Part shown: one piece after another, positions 33,283-41,624 of the stretch
How the letters are laid out: each line of letters opens with the position of its first letter
Numbering within the stretch: the stretch's first letter is position 1
Source of the DNA: JAAXXJ01 sp964412455
GTDB lineage: Bacteria > Nitrospirota > UBA9217
Assembly: GCA_964412455.1 (NCBI GenBank)
Contig: CAYPOT010000017.1
Location: 1 to 59,644, forward strand
DNA length: 59,644 bases
Direction: 5' to 3'
The notes under the pieces: model-generated
Database searches by the model: none
What the model saw: the letters and a program-made list of their open reading frames with translations, nothing else
Told to the model about the DNA's origin: nothing
Position numbers and translations under genes: made by a program

Positions 33283-34754
33283 GGAAGCCCTTTCTCGATC
33301 CGATAGCGCCTGACGGACTCTTTTCGCAGACGGTCAGCTTCGAGGCCTTTCAACTCCCCTACGCGGTGCAGCTTCATCATGTTCGTGCTGCCGGCCACCC
33401 CGATCGGCACGCCGGCGGTGATCACGATCAGGTCCCGCTTTCTCGCCAGGTCCTTCTCCAGCATGATCGCCTCCACGCCCCGGATCATGGCGTCGGTCGT
33501 CTTCATCGCCTTCAGGATGACCGGGATCACGCCCCAGAAAAGCGAAACCTTGCGCGCCACCCGCTCGAAGGGTGTCGGCGCGATGATGTCCGCGGCCGGC
33601 CGGTGCTTCGACACGAGGAGCGCGGTGCTGCCGGACTGGGTGAAGGTGACGATGGCGCGCGCGTGCTGCTCCGCCGCGGCCCGGCAGGCCGCATGGGCAA
33701 CGCTCTCGTCCATGCCGCCGATGTGCTTGTCCGGCGGCAGCGGGGCCAGCGATGTTTCGGCCTGCTCGGCGATGCGCGCCATGACCGCGATTGCCAGCAC
33801 GGGATGCTTTCCGACCGCAGTCTCGCCGGAGAGCATGACGCAGTCGGTCCCGTCCAGGATAGCGTTTGCAACATCCGAGGCTTCCGCCCGCGTTGGCTGG
33901 GAGTTCTCGATCATGCTTTCGAGCATCTGGGTGGCCGTGATGACCGGTTTTTCCGCTTCGTTGCAGGCGCGGATGATCAGCTTCTGGAGCAAGGGCACCC
34001 GCTCGGGCGACATTTCCACGCCGAGGTCCCCCCGTGCCACCATGATGCCGTCGGCCGCGCGAATGATCTCCGCGAGATTATCGATCGCCTCCGGTTTCTC
34101 GATCTTCGCGATGATCGGGATGTTCGCGCCCGCCTTACGGAGAAAGGCCCGGGTCGCCGTGATGTCGGACGCGGTGCGGACAAAGGAAAGGGCGATATAA
34201 TCCACGCCCTGCTCGATGCCGAACAGGAGGTCCTCACGGTCCTTCCGCGACAGGGAGGGGAGGGTCAGGCGCGCGCCGGGGAGATTGACCCCCTTATGGC
34301 TTTTAAGAATTCCCCCTCGGACGACCTTGCATTGAAGGTCACTCCCGCTCCTTCGAACGACGCGGGCCTCAAGTCTTCCATCGTCGAACAGGACGGTGTC
34401 GCCTGCCGTAAGATCTTTCGTGAGACGGGGATAGGTGATGGATATCATGCTGCCGGTGCCCAGGACCTTCTTTGTCGTGATCGTGACAAGGTCTCCGCGC
34501 TTCAGCGTTACGCCGTCGTTCAGCATCTTGCCGACGCGGAGCTTCGGTCCCTGGAGGTCCTGGATGATCGCGATGGGTTTTTCCGCCCGCAGCGACGCCT
34601 GCTTGATGAGACGGATGCGGTTTAAATGGTCCTTCCGCTCACCGTGGGAAAAGTTGAGACGCGCCGCGTCCATGCCCGCCTTGATGAGCTTCGCGATGAC
34701 TGCGGGTGAACTGGACGCCGGGCCAATGGTGGCGATGATCTTGGTTCGTTTCAC
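33279..34754 (-). CDS. pyk: Pyruvate kinase
   Basis: Catalyses phosphoenolpyruvate + ADP to pyruvate + ATP. The 491-residue product, slightly above the usual 470-480, starts at GTG behind a GGGGGAGG site (MKRTKIIATIGPASSS). Motifs: RLNFSHG, the active-site lysine in IIAKIEKPEAI, GIMVARGDLGVE (Mg2+/substrate), and TATQMLESM. The C-terminal domain is complete. Confidence 0.97.
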   Translation of the reverse strand: MKRTKIIATIGPASSSPAVIAKLIKAGMDAARLNFSHGERKDHLNRIRLIKQASLRAEKPIAIIQDLQGPKLRVGKMLNDGVTLKRGDLVTITTKKVLGTGSMISITYPRLTKDLTAGDTVLFDDGRLEARVVRRSGSDLQCKVVRGGILKSHKGVNLPGARLTLPSLSRKDREDLLFGIEQGVDYIALSFVRTASDITATRAFLRKAGANIPIIAKIEKPEAIDNLAEIIRAADGIMVARGDLGVEMSPERVPLLQKLIIRACNEAEKPVITATQMLESMIENSQPTRAEASDVANAILDGTDCVMLSGETAVGKHPVLAIAVMARIAEQAETSLAPLPPDKHIGGMDESVAHAACRAAAEQHARAIVTFTQSGSTALLVSKHRPAADIIAPTPFERVARKVSLFWGVIPVILKAMKTTDAMIRGVEAIMLEKDLARKRDLIVITAGVPIGVAGSTNMMKLHRVGELKGLEADRLRKESVRRYRIEKGLP

Positions 34755-34801
34755 TGATACCTCCCCCTGTTAACCGTCTACTGCCTTCTGTATGCTGTTC
34801 T

Positions 34802-35926
34802 TCACGGTTCTACCGCGATCAGTTCATATTTTCTCGTTCCCAGTCCCAGCCGCTCGCACTCGTCGATCTGGAGTTGAAGGGGCCGGGGATTGAGCGTCCC
34901 GAGGATGTCAAAGCCCGCCTTTAGCTTCGCGTCCTCGGCGGCTGACTGCGGCAGGGGAGGCGCTTTTCGGAGCATGTCGACCGACGCCTGTTCGATGGCG
35001 ACCAGGTCGTCGGAGACCATGATGCCCTGGTCCTGGATCACCGGAACATCGGCGACGGGCATGCAGTCGCACTCCGGCTGGACCTGGAGCAGGAAGTTCA
35101 CGTACACGACCTTGCCCTTCTCAAAGGTGGACAGTACCGCTGCAGCCGCTTCGGCCATGCTCTTCATGAAGGTCTCGTCGTCCTGAGGCAACGTCAGCGC
35201 GCCCTCCTGGCAGACGCGGGCGCACCTGCCGCAGTGCCAGCAGGTCTCCCCATCATAAGTGAACTCGCCGTCCTTGAAATCGATGGAGTCCAGCGGGCAG
35301 ATCTCGGCGCACTGCTGGCAGAGCGTGCAGCGGTCCTTGTCCCACTGGAGACCTTTCTCGCCGTGGCAGTGCATCCCGCCGCGGCCCTTCTGCCATCCCT
35401 GCTCCCGGTGCCGTCCGCTCACGCAGCCCATGGCAAGGTTCTTTATGGCGCCGGCATAGCCGGAATTTATGTGACCCTTGGTGTGCGAGCAGACCACCAT
35501 GGCAGGCGCGTCATGGATCACCGAGGCAACGGCTATCTGGCCGAGGAGCGGTCCCGCATTGACCAGGATGCTGTCCTTGCCGTACAACCCGTCGGCCAGC
35601 ACAAGGGGAGCTCCGCAGGAGAGGTGGTTCAGCCCGTTCTGGTTCGCCACCTCCAGATAGTCCAGCCCCTTGATGCGCACCGTATCGGTCACAAAGGGTT
35701 TTGCGCCCGTCCGTGTCACTTCTTCGACGACCTTCCGGAGCATCACCGCAGGGATGATGCGAAACGCGCCCGGGGACCCCCAGTGGGTCTTGACCGCGAC
35801 CCAGTCGTCCCTGGTGAACCGCTTCCCGAGTTCGAGACGCGTCAGCAGGGCCTCAAGTTTTCCCGGAACGCTGTGCTGATAGTTCCAGCGAAGCGTGCGT
35901 GCGGTGGAGAAATAGACCTTGGACAT
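34802..35926 (-). CDS. DUF362 protein with two [4Fe-4S] clusters
   Basis: A 374-residue protein with an N-terminal DUF362 domain (VAVKTHWGSPGAF, SHTKGHINSGYAGAIKNLAMG) and an 8Fe ferredoxin insert (CTLCQQCAEICP and CWHCGRCARVCQEG, about residues 200-240). Family members are soluble iron-sulfur proteins of unknown reaction, common in anaerobes. GAGG precedes the ATG. Between it and the DUF3047 gene (35927-36085) is a 7-bp hairpin (CCCTCGG/CCGAGGG, 35953-35970) and low-complexity sequence without a gene. Confidence 0.88.
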   Translation of the reverse strand: MSKVYFSTARTLRWNYQHSVPGKLEALLTRLELGKRFTRDDWVAVKTHWGSPGAFRIIPAVMLRKVVEEVTRTGAKPFVTDTVRIKGLDYLEVANQNGLNHLSCGAPLVLADGLYGKDSILVNAGPLLGQIAVASVIHDAPAMVVCSHTKGHINSGYAGAIKNLAMGCVSGRHREQGWQKGRGGMHCHGEKGLQWDKDRCTLCQQCAEICPLDSIDFKDGEFTYDGETCWHCGRCARVCQEGALTLPQDDETFMKSMAEAAAAVLSTFEKGKVVYVNFLLQVQPECDCMPVADVPVIQDQGIMVSDDLVAIEQASVDMLRKAPPLPQSAAEDAKLKAGFDILGTLNPRPLQLQIDECERLGLGTRKYELIAVEP

Positions 35927-36085
35927 GGCGACCTCGTGATGTCAGGAAGTTTCCCTCGGGGTACCGAGGGGAGAACGCGGGTGAGCCACCGGTCTTTCGC
36001 GAAGGACTCGCTCCCCTGGTTCGAACATTATTTCGGATCTCGCTCCGCTTTGCCCGACCGGCAAACCTGCCCCTGATGGTTCCCG

Positions 36086-36718
36086 CTAATCGTGGAAAGT
36101 GATCCGCGATATGCAGCCCTCGGCGCGTGAAGCCGTGTGCTGCGAGTTCACCTGAAAACGCACGCCGCTGATGTTGCCGGGATCCTTCCCGAACAAACGG
36201 CGGTAATCCTTCCGGAGATCCCGCGTGATCTCCATCCATTCCTGCAGCTTGTTGTGCTTGTTCGCGACAACGAGGATCCTGGCGGTGACGATGAAAGGGA
36301 CGAAAAAATCGCCCTCGGTATCGAGGGGAGCATTGGTGTCCCAAATATAATCGATCGCGTATCGGCCACCGAAGGCAACGACTATTTGCGCGGCTTGATC
36401 ATCGGTCGAAGAATTCCGCAAATCACCTTTGGGGGGGAGCACATTGGCGCGCCATCGCCAGGTGATAAATGGATACTTGCTGATATCGAGGTCGATATCG
36501 CGTTGGATGGAAAAAGAGGCGTCCACGCTGTTGAGGCAAACCGCCGGTGTGCCCCCGTCGCTGGCCTTGAACACCTGCGGGGTCCCGGACTTCACTTTGA
36601 GCCTCCATGCTGCCGGTGACCCGTCGGGATTCAATGTGGAGCCATCGAGTGCCTCGATGGTCGCGGCACCGGCTTGCGATGTGATAATAAGCATTATAGC
36701 AAGAATATAGCGGATCAT
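36086..36718 (-). CDS. DUF3047 exported protein
   Basis: The ATG at 36718 is preferred because GGAG falls six bases upstream; an ATG at 36730 is in frame. The 210-residue product has a signal peptide (MIRYILAIMLIITSQAGAA) and the DUF3047 pattern: ITWRWRANVLPPKGDL, DDQAAQIVVAFG, and HTASRAEGCISRITFHD near the end. It is a predicted periplasmic beta-sandwich of unknown function. The region 36731-36941 contains no gene that I can see. Confidence 0.82.
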   Translation of the reverse strand: MIRYILAIMLIITSQAGAATIEALDGSTLNPDGSPAAWRLKVKSGTPQVFKASDGGTPAVCLNSVDASFSIQRDIDLDISKYPFITWRWRANVLPPKGDLRNSSTDDQAAQIVVAFGGRYAIDYIWDTNAPLDTEGDFFVPFIVTARILVVANKHNKLQEWMEITRDLRKDYRRLFGKDPGNISGVRFQVNSQHTASRAEGCISRITFHD

Positions 36719-36941
36719 TTTATTCTCCATCCTGTCGTCATGAGGTGCGTTGTTGATCGTTCGCTTTCACTGCGCCTGCAGAGCGCTAGCATTGCTGAAG
36801 ATGGTTTTTCGGTATCCCCTTTGTCGGGATCATATATGCTATTCAAATTACGCTGGCCATTATCTCTAAAGCGGGTTATCACTATTGACACAATTCTATC
36901 CAATAATTTCTGCCTGACCACGGTACATTACTATCGGTCAT

Positions 36942-37766
36942 CTACAGTTTGAGGCCTTCCGCATACACTTCTTTCTTCGGCAACCCCAGCTCTGCTGCAG
37001 CTGCGGCGACCGCCTCTTTCTTGCTTAATCCCCGGTGCAGCATCAGGTTCTTGAGGTATTCCAGCGTGTCCACAGGTCCCATGGGCTCTTCGATCGCGGC
37101 CTGGACGATGATCGTATACTCGCCCTTCATGCTGCCGGCTTCCAGTTGCTTTTTTACCTTCTTGAGCGTTCCCCTGATGACCTGCTCGTGGACCTTGGTA
37201 AGCTCCCGCGTGAGGACCGCCTTGCGGTCGCCCAGGACCATTTGCATATCGTCCAGGGTTTGCAGAATGCGGTGGGGTGCTTCATAGAAGATCAGCGTCC
37301 GCTCTTCCTTGGTTAGTTCTTCTAGTCTTTTCAGCCGCGCGGTGTGCTTGCTCGGGAGGAAACCCTCGAACACAAAGCGGTCCGTGGGCAGGCCTGAGAC
37401 CGACAGGGCGGCAATGGCCGCGGTCGGCCCGGGGATGGGGACCACGGGGATCTTCTGGTCGATGGCGAGGTTGATGAGGAAGTACCCCGGATCGGAGATG
37501 CCGGGCGTTCCCGCGTCGGAGACGAGGGCCACGCTCTTTCCTTCGAGCAGGCGGGCAACGAGGACAGGGGCTTTTTCTTCCTTGTTATGGTCGTGATAGC
37601 TCGTGAGCGGCGTGTGGATGTCAAACTTAATGAGCAGCTTCCGTGAATGGCGCGTGTCCTCGGCGGCGATGGCATCCACTTCCTTAAGGATGCGGATGGC
37701 CCGGAGGGTGATGTCCTCGAGGTTGCCGATGGGAGTTGCGACGATATAGAGAATACCAATTGACAT
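36942..37766 (-). CDS. rsmI: 16S rRNA (cytidine1402-2'-O)-methyltransferase
   Basis: SAM-dependent methylation of C1402 in 16S rRNA. The 274-residue protein starts at 37766 (MSIGILYIVATPIGNLEDIT) behind AGG; a longer in-frame reading to 37835 lacks support. Motifs: DTRHSRKLL, SDAGTPGISDPGY, IPGPTAAIAALSVSGL and FYEAPHR. The C-terminal KKEAV and LPKKEVY segments are typical. Confidence 0.95.
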   Translation of the reverse strand: MSIGILYIVATPIGNLEDITLRAIRILKEVDAIAAEDTRHSRKLLIKFDIHTPLTSYHDHNKEEKAPVLVARLLEGKSVALVSDAGTPGISDPGYFLINLAIDQKIPVVPIPGPTAAIAALSVSGLPTDRFVFEGFLPSKHTARLKRLEELTKEERTLIFYEAPHRILQTLDDMQMVLGDRKAVLTRELTKVHEQVIRGTLKKVKKQLEAGSMKGEYTIIVQAAIEEPMGPVDTLEYLKNLMLHRGLSKKEAVAAAAAELGLPKKEVYAEGLKL

Positions 37767-37870
37767 ATAACCTGAATCCTGCACTCTTTTCGTGATGTGA
37801 GCGTTTTCAGCCTTCTTCAATGCAGGTTTTGACATTTTGACCGTTTTTTTCGCCTAACCTGATAAGTGAT

Positions 37871-37894
37871 TCGTGCAAGAAATTTCTTGCACGA
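37871..37894. repeat. 24-bp perfect palindrome upstream of rsmI
   Basis: TCGTGCAAGAAA followed immediately by its exact reverse complement, with no loop. A short hairpin GCGGG-taaaa-(G)CCCGC follows at 37911-37926. The outer flanks are also inverted: 37765-37783 (at the rsmI start) and 37941-37958 share a GTGCAxGATTCAGGT unit in opposite orientation. The whole block of about 190 bp could be a MITE-like insertion or a regulatory site. Confidence 0.75.
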
Positions 37895-37960
37895 GAAATC
37901 CCGATAAACAGCGGGTAAAAGCCCGCAAGCTATCAATTACGTGCAAGATTCAGGTATAAA

Positions 37961-38091
37961 CACCAAATAGCAAATCCTAAAATACAAATAATATCCAAAT
38001 TTCAAATACGAATGGTCAAATTGTTTGGAATTTCCTCTTTTGGATATTGAACATTATTTGAGATTTGCTGCTTGTAATTTGGAATTTTACC
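37961..38091. repeat. AT-rich CAAATTCCAAA-type inverted element, copy 1
   Basis: About 130 bp. The left half repeats CCAAAT/CAAATC words; the right half repeats their complements (TTTGGAATTT, GATTTGCTG, TTTGGAATTTTA), so it can fold on itself imperfectly. It abuts the nadE stop codon. A related element is at 52265-52400. Confidence 0.65.
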
Positions 38092-38093
38092 CT

Positions 38094-39803
38094 TCAGTAG
38101 CTTTTATATCGATTTGTAATGGGGAATCGACGATCTTTGCCCAACCCGCGCGGTGTGATCTTGACGCCCGGGGGCGCCTGTCTTCGCTTGTATTCGCTGG
38201 AATCGACGAGGCGGATCACCTTTTCCACGGTCTTCCGGTCGAAACCCATTTGCAGTATCTCCCGGAACCCCTTGTCTTCCTCTACATAGGCCTTCAGGAT
38301 CGGATCGAGAACAGAGTACTCCGGCAGGGAATCGCTGTCCTTCTGGTTCGGCCGCAGCTCGGCGGTCGGCGCCTTGGTCATGACCCGCTTCGGGATGATG
38401 GTCCTGCCCGCAAGCTTGTTGATGCAGCGGCAGAGGTCGTACACCAGGGTCTTGGGCACGTCCTTGATCACGGCGAAACCGCCTGCCATGTCGCCGTAGA
38501 GCGTGGCATAGCCCACGGACATCTCGCTCTTGTTCCCGGTGGTCAGTACGAGCCACCCGAACTTGTTCGAAAGCGCCATCAGAAGGTTTCCCCGGATGCG
38601 CGCCTGGAGGTTTTCCTCGGTCACATCCTGACGCGTCCGGCTGAATTCGCAGCGCAGGGTGTTGAGGTAGGCATCGAAGGTCTGCTGGATGGGGAACTCC
38701 AGGATCCTGATACCAAGATTCCGGGCCAGCTCGCAGGCGTCCACCCTGCTCTCGTTCGAACTGTACTGGGACGGCATGAACACGCCGACCACGTTCTCCC
38801 TGCCCAGTGCATCTGCGGCCACTGCCGCGACAAGGGACGAATCGATGCCTCCCGACAGGCCGATCACGGCGGTACTGAAGCCGTTCTTCTGCATATAGTC
38901 CCGCGTTCCGAGCACCAGGGCCCGGTAGACCTCTTCGCAGAGCGGGAGCGTCTTGACGGCCTTTCGGGCGTGAATCGGTTTCTTCTTCGGCCCCGCCTTC
39001 GCCGAAATTACGACCTGGTCAATGGCTTCGAAGTGCCGTTCCGCTGCCTTGAGGGCAAGCGGTTTCCTGTCCGGGACCCTGATGTCCACGACGAGCAGGT
39101 CTTCCTCGAACTGCTTACCCGAAGCGATGAGCCTGCCGTTCCCGTCGATGACCATGCTCTGTCCATCGAAGACCAGTTCGTCCTGCCCGCCGACCGCGTT
39201 GGTGTAGGACACGATGACGTTGTTCTCCCGGGCGCGGCGCGCAAGCATCGCCAGGCGTTCTTTGCCCTTGCCTTTGTGGTACGGTGATGCATTGATGTTG
39301 ACGATCACCTCGGCGCCCGCCAGCGCCTGGGAGCGCGTGGGGCCTTCGCTGAACCAGATGTCCTCGCAGATGTTCACGCCGAGCGTCACACCCTTGAGCG
39401 TGATGAGGGGATACCGGTTCCCGGGCCGGAAATAACGGTACTCGTCGAAGACGCCGTAGTTCGGCAGCAGGATCTTGTGGTATACGTACGCGAGCTTACC
39501 GTTGTGCATGATCGCCGCCGCGTTGTACAGCAGGTCCTTTCTGTCGACAAATCCGATGACAGCGGTGATGCCCCTGGTCGCCCGCTGGATGTCCTTGAGC
39601 GTCCTGAGGTTGTCACGCGCGAACTGCGGTTTGAGCAGAAGGTCCTCGGGCGGGTAGCCGGTCACCGCAAGCTCGGGGAAGGCCACGATGTCGGCCCCGG
39701 TCTTTCGGGCGAGGCCGATGGTCTCGATGATCTTGTCCCGGTTGCCGGCGAGGTCGCCGACGGTGGGGTTGATCTGGGCCATGGCAATGCGAAGTGTTCT
39801 CAT
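38094..39803 (-). CDS. nadE: Glutamine-hydrolysing NAD+ synthase
   Basis: Converts deamido-NAD+ to NAD+ with ATP and glutamine-derived ammonia. The 569-residue protein begins MRTLRIAMAQINPTVGDLAG (GAGG seven bases upstream). An N-terminal nitrilase-type amidase domain has the catalytic Glu in FPELAVTGYPPEDL, Lys in KILLPNYGVFDEYRYF and Cys in VNICEDIWF. The C-terminal synthase domain has the P-loop SGGIDSSLVAAV. The length is normal for the two-domain form. Confidence 0.96.
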   Translation of the reverse strand: MRTLRIAMAQINPTVGDLAGNRDKIIETIGLARKTGADIVAFPELAVTGYPPEDLLLKPQFARDNLRTLKDIQRATRGITAVIGFVDRKDLLYNAAAIMHNGKLAYVYHKILLPNYGVFDEYRYFRPGNRYPLITLKGVTLGVNICEDIWFSEGPTRSQALAGAEVIVNINASPYHKGKGKERLAMLARRARENNVIVSYTNAVGGQDELVFDGQSMVIDGNGRLIASGKQFEEDLLVVDIRVPDRKPLALKAAERHFEAIDQVVISAKAGPKKKPIHARKAVKTLPLCEEVYRALVLGTRDYMQKNGFSTAVIGLSGGIDSSLVAAVAADALGRENVVGVFMPSQYSSNESRVDACELARNLGIRILEFPIQQTFDAYLNTLRCEFSRTRQDVTEENLQARIRGNLLMALSNKFGWLVLTTGNKSEMSVGYATLYGDMAGGFAVIKDVPKTLVYDLCRCINKLAGRTIIPKRVMTKAPTAELRPNQKDSDSLPEYSVLDPILKAYVEEDKGFREILQMGFDRKTVEKVIRLVDSSEYKRRQAPPGVKITPRGLGKDRRFPITNRYKSY

Positions 39804-39851
39804 AGGATGCCTCAAAAAGATAACAGAAAAAGCAACAGCTCAACATCTTTG

Positions 39852-40343
39852 TCTCGCAAAGACGCAAAGGCCGCAAAGAAAACGGAGACCAGAGCAATTG
39901 TAGACCCTGCAAGGGGGGAAAGTCTACAGCCCATTCGCGATGCGAGTAATGCCATTCTTGATCAAGTTCTCGTTAAAGTTAATTAGCAAGCCGAGTTTCA
40001 TTTTTGTCAACTTCAAATAGGTCAGAAGCTGCTTCTTGTGAACAGGCAGGATGGTCTCAACGGATTTCAGCTCAAGGATGACCTTGTTTTCAATGATGAC
40101 ATCGGCTTTGAAACCAATATCCAACTTGACTGTCTCGTAGACAACGGAAATGCCTGTCTGTCGCACAACAATAAGGCCGAGCTTTTTAAGCTCGTACACA
40201 AGTACTTCCTCGTAGACCGATTCAAGGAGTCCAGGGCCGAGGATTGTGTGTATCTTAATGCAAAGATCGACAACGATCTTGGCTATGTCGTTCTCGTTCA
40301 TCATGAATGTTGCCCTCTTTGCGGCCTTTGCGGCTTTGCGAGA
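39852..40343. mobile_element. Candidate small mobile element: GxxExxY gene between 27-bp inverted repeats
   Basis: Positions 39852-39878 and 40317-40343 are inverted repeats agreeing at 26 of 27 bases, built of CGCAAAG words. They enclose a single gene (39924-40304) whose ribosome-binding site (AAAGAGGG) overlaps the inner edge of one repeat. Gene-less inverted pairs of related word structure occur at 51328-51474 and 47456-47588. No target-site duplication was obvious. Confidence 0.55.
39924..40304 (-). CDS. GxxExxY protein, PD-(D/E)XK nuclease-like
   Basis: A 126-residue protein of the GxxExxY family: the motif is GLLESVY (about residues 23-29). The core ADVIIENKVILELKSVE followed by HKKQLLTYLKL resembles the PD-(D/E)XK nuclease pattern (Asp, then ExK, then Gln/Tyr helix). 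The ending KLGLLINF...GITRI is typical of the family. Its biochemical role has not been established as far as I know. AGAGGG lies about seven bases before the first of two adjacent ATGs. It lies between nadE and larC, unrelated to both. Confidence 0.88.
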   Translation of the reverse strand: MMNENDIAKIVVDLCIKIHTILGPGLLESVYEEVLVYELKKLGLIVVRQTGISVVYETVKLDIGFKADVIIENKVILELKSVETILPVHKKQLLTYLKLTKMKLGLLINFNENLIKNGITRIANGL

Positions 40344-40373
40344 AACAAGCCGTGTTTATATTGCTTTCGGGTT

Positions 40374-41555
40374 CTATTCTGTTCCCCTGCGAGAGACAAA
40401 CGATGCTTTCGCCTCGTCCATAACCGTCTTCAGCGGGATATTCTTCTCCTCCGCGAGCTTCTTGCAGTCCTCATACTCCGGCGTGACAGTCATGATCTCG
40501 TCACCCTTTTTGCTGATCTTGACCCGGACCTTCCCGTAGCCGGTTTCGATCTCCCGGACCTCCCGGCTAAGCTTCTTCCGTCCCACTTCCTTGATGCGGA
40601 CACCGATGCTCGTGGTCTCGCGGAAGATGATATCCAGAAGGTTATCGCTATGTTCCTTGTCCGTAAGAATTGACAGAAGGACAGCAGGCCTGCCTTTTTT
40701 CATGATAATTGGCGTGAGGTAGGCGTCATGGGCGCCCTTTGCCATGAGCGTCTCGATAAGATGGCCGTAGAGTTGGGGATTCATGTCGTCGATGTTGGAT
40801 TCTATGATGATCGACGTATCCTCTTCGTACGCCGACACGGACTCGCCGATCATGAGCCGGAGAACATTGGGCTGGCCAGGGAGATCCTTATTCCCGGCGC
40901 CATAGGCGATCCGGTCTATTGTCATTTGGGGAAGGGGGCCGAAGAAGGACGCAAGCGTGGTGATGATGGCCGCGCCGGTAGGTGTCGTGAGTTCGAAAGC
41001 GATGGAAGATGAATAGAGAGGAATGTTCTTAAGAAGCTCCGCCGTGGCTGGCGCGGGTACGGGCAGCTTTCCGTGTGCCGTGTGGACCGTGCCGGAACCC
41101 ACGTTCACCGGGGAGCACAGGATCTCAGTGACGCCAAGAAGTTCAAGGCCGATGACCGAACCTACGATGTCCACCAGCGCGTCCACCGCCCCGACCTCGT
41201 GGAAGTGGATCTTGTCCGGAGTGGTGCCGTGGACTTTCGCTTCGACATCGGCCAGGCGCTGGAAGATGCTCAGGCTCTTCTTCTTCACGACAGGGGAGAG
41301 GGACGATCCGTTGATGATTCCCTGGATCTCCGAGAGATGGCGGGCAGGTTGTTCCTTTTCGTCCAGGATGACATGGACTTTGGTGGCTGCGAGGCCGGAG
41401 CGTTTCACTTTTTCCGAGGTGATCTCATAGCCGGGCAGGTTCAGCTTGGCGAGCTCCGAGCGCAGGACCTCGATGGGCAGGCCCGCGTCCACCAGGGCGC
41501 CGAGGGTCATGTCGCCGGATATTCCGGAAAAGCAGTCGAAGTAGGCGATGGTCAT
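40374..41555 (-). CDS. larC: Nickel insertion protein of the pincer cofactor pathway
   Basis: LarC cyclometallates the pyridinium bis-thiocarboxylic acid product of LarB/LarE with Ni to form the nickel-pincer nucleotide of lactate racemase-like enzymes. The 393-residue protein begins MTIAYFDCFSGISGDM and has HFHEVGAVDALVDIVG, GTVHTAHGKLPVPAPAT, ELTTPTGAA and SNIDDMNPQLYGH. The gene reads through as one frame, without the LarC1/LarC2 frameshift seen in some species. larB lies 69 bp upstream; larE and larA are not in the window. Confidence 0.94.
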   Translation of the reverse strand: MTIAYFDCFSGISGDMTLGALVDAGLPIEVLRSELAKLNLPGYEITSEKVKRSGLAATKVHVILDEKEQPARHLSEIQGIINGSSLSPVVKKKSLSIFQRLADVEAKVHGTTPDKIHFHEVGAVDALVDIVGSVIGLELLGVTEILCSPVNVGSGTVHTAHGKLPVPAPATAELLKNIPLYSSSIAFELTTPTGAAIITTLASFFGPLPQMTIDRIAYGAGNKDLPGQPNVLRLMIGESVSAYEEDTSIIIESNIDDMNPQLYGHLIETLMAKGAHDAYLTPIIMKKGRPAVLLSILTDKEHSDNLLDIIFRETTSIGVRIKEVGRKKLSREVREIETGYGKVRVKISKKGDEIMTVTPEYEDCKKLAEEKNIPLKTVMDEAKASFVSRRGTE

Positions 41556-41624
41556 AAAAGCAGAGGCGCTCGTAGCTCATGGTCCTTAGCTCAAAGTCAA
41601 AGGCTGTCTGCTATGAGCTATCAG

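Noticed and set aside
33270..34625. A 451-codon open frame on the plus strand
   Set aside because: Antisense to pyruvate kinase; low-complexity His/Arg/Asp-rich translation without motifs.
36012..36085. tRNA-like TGGTTCGAAC sequence on the plus strand
   Set aside because: The T-loop-like string has no matching T stem, no anticodon arm and no acceptor stem. It is probably part of another intergenic repeat.
38025..39287. A 420-codon open frame on the plus strand
   Set aside because: Antisense to nadE, whose amidase and synthase motifs are intact.
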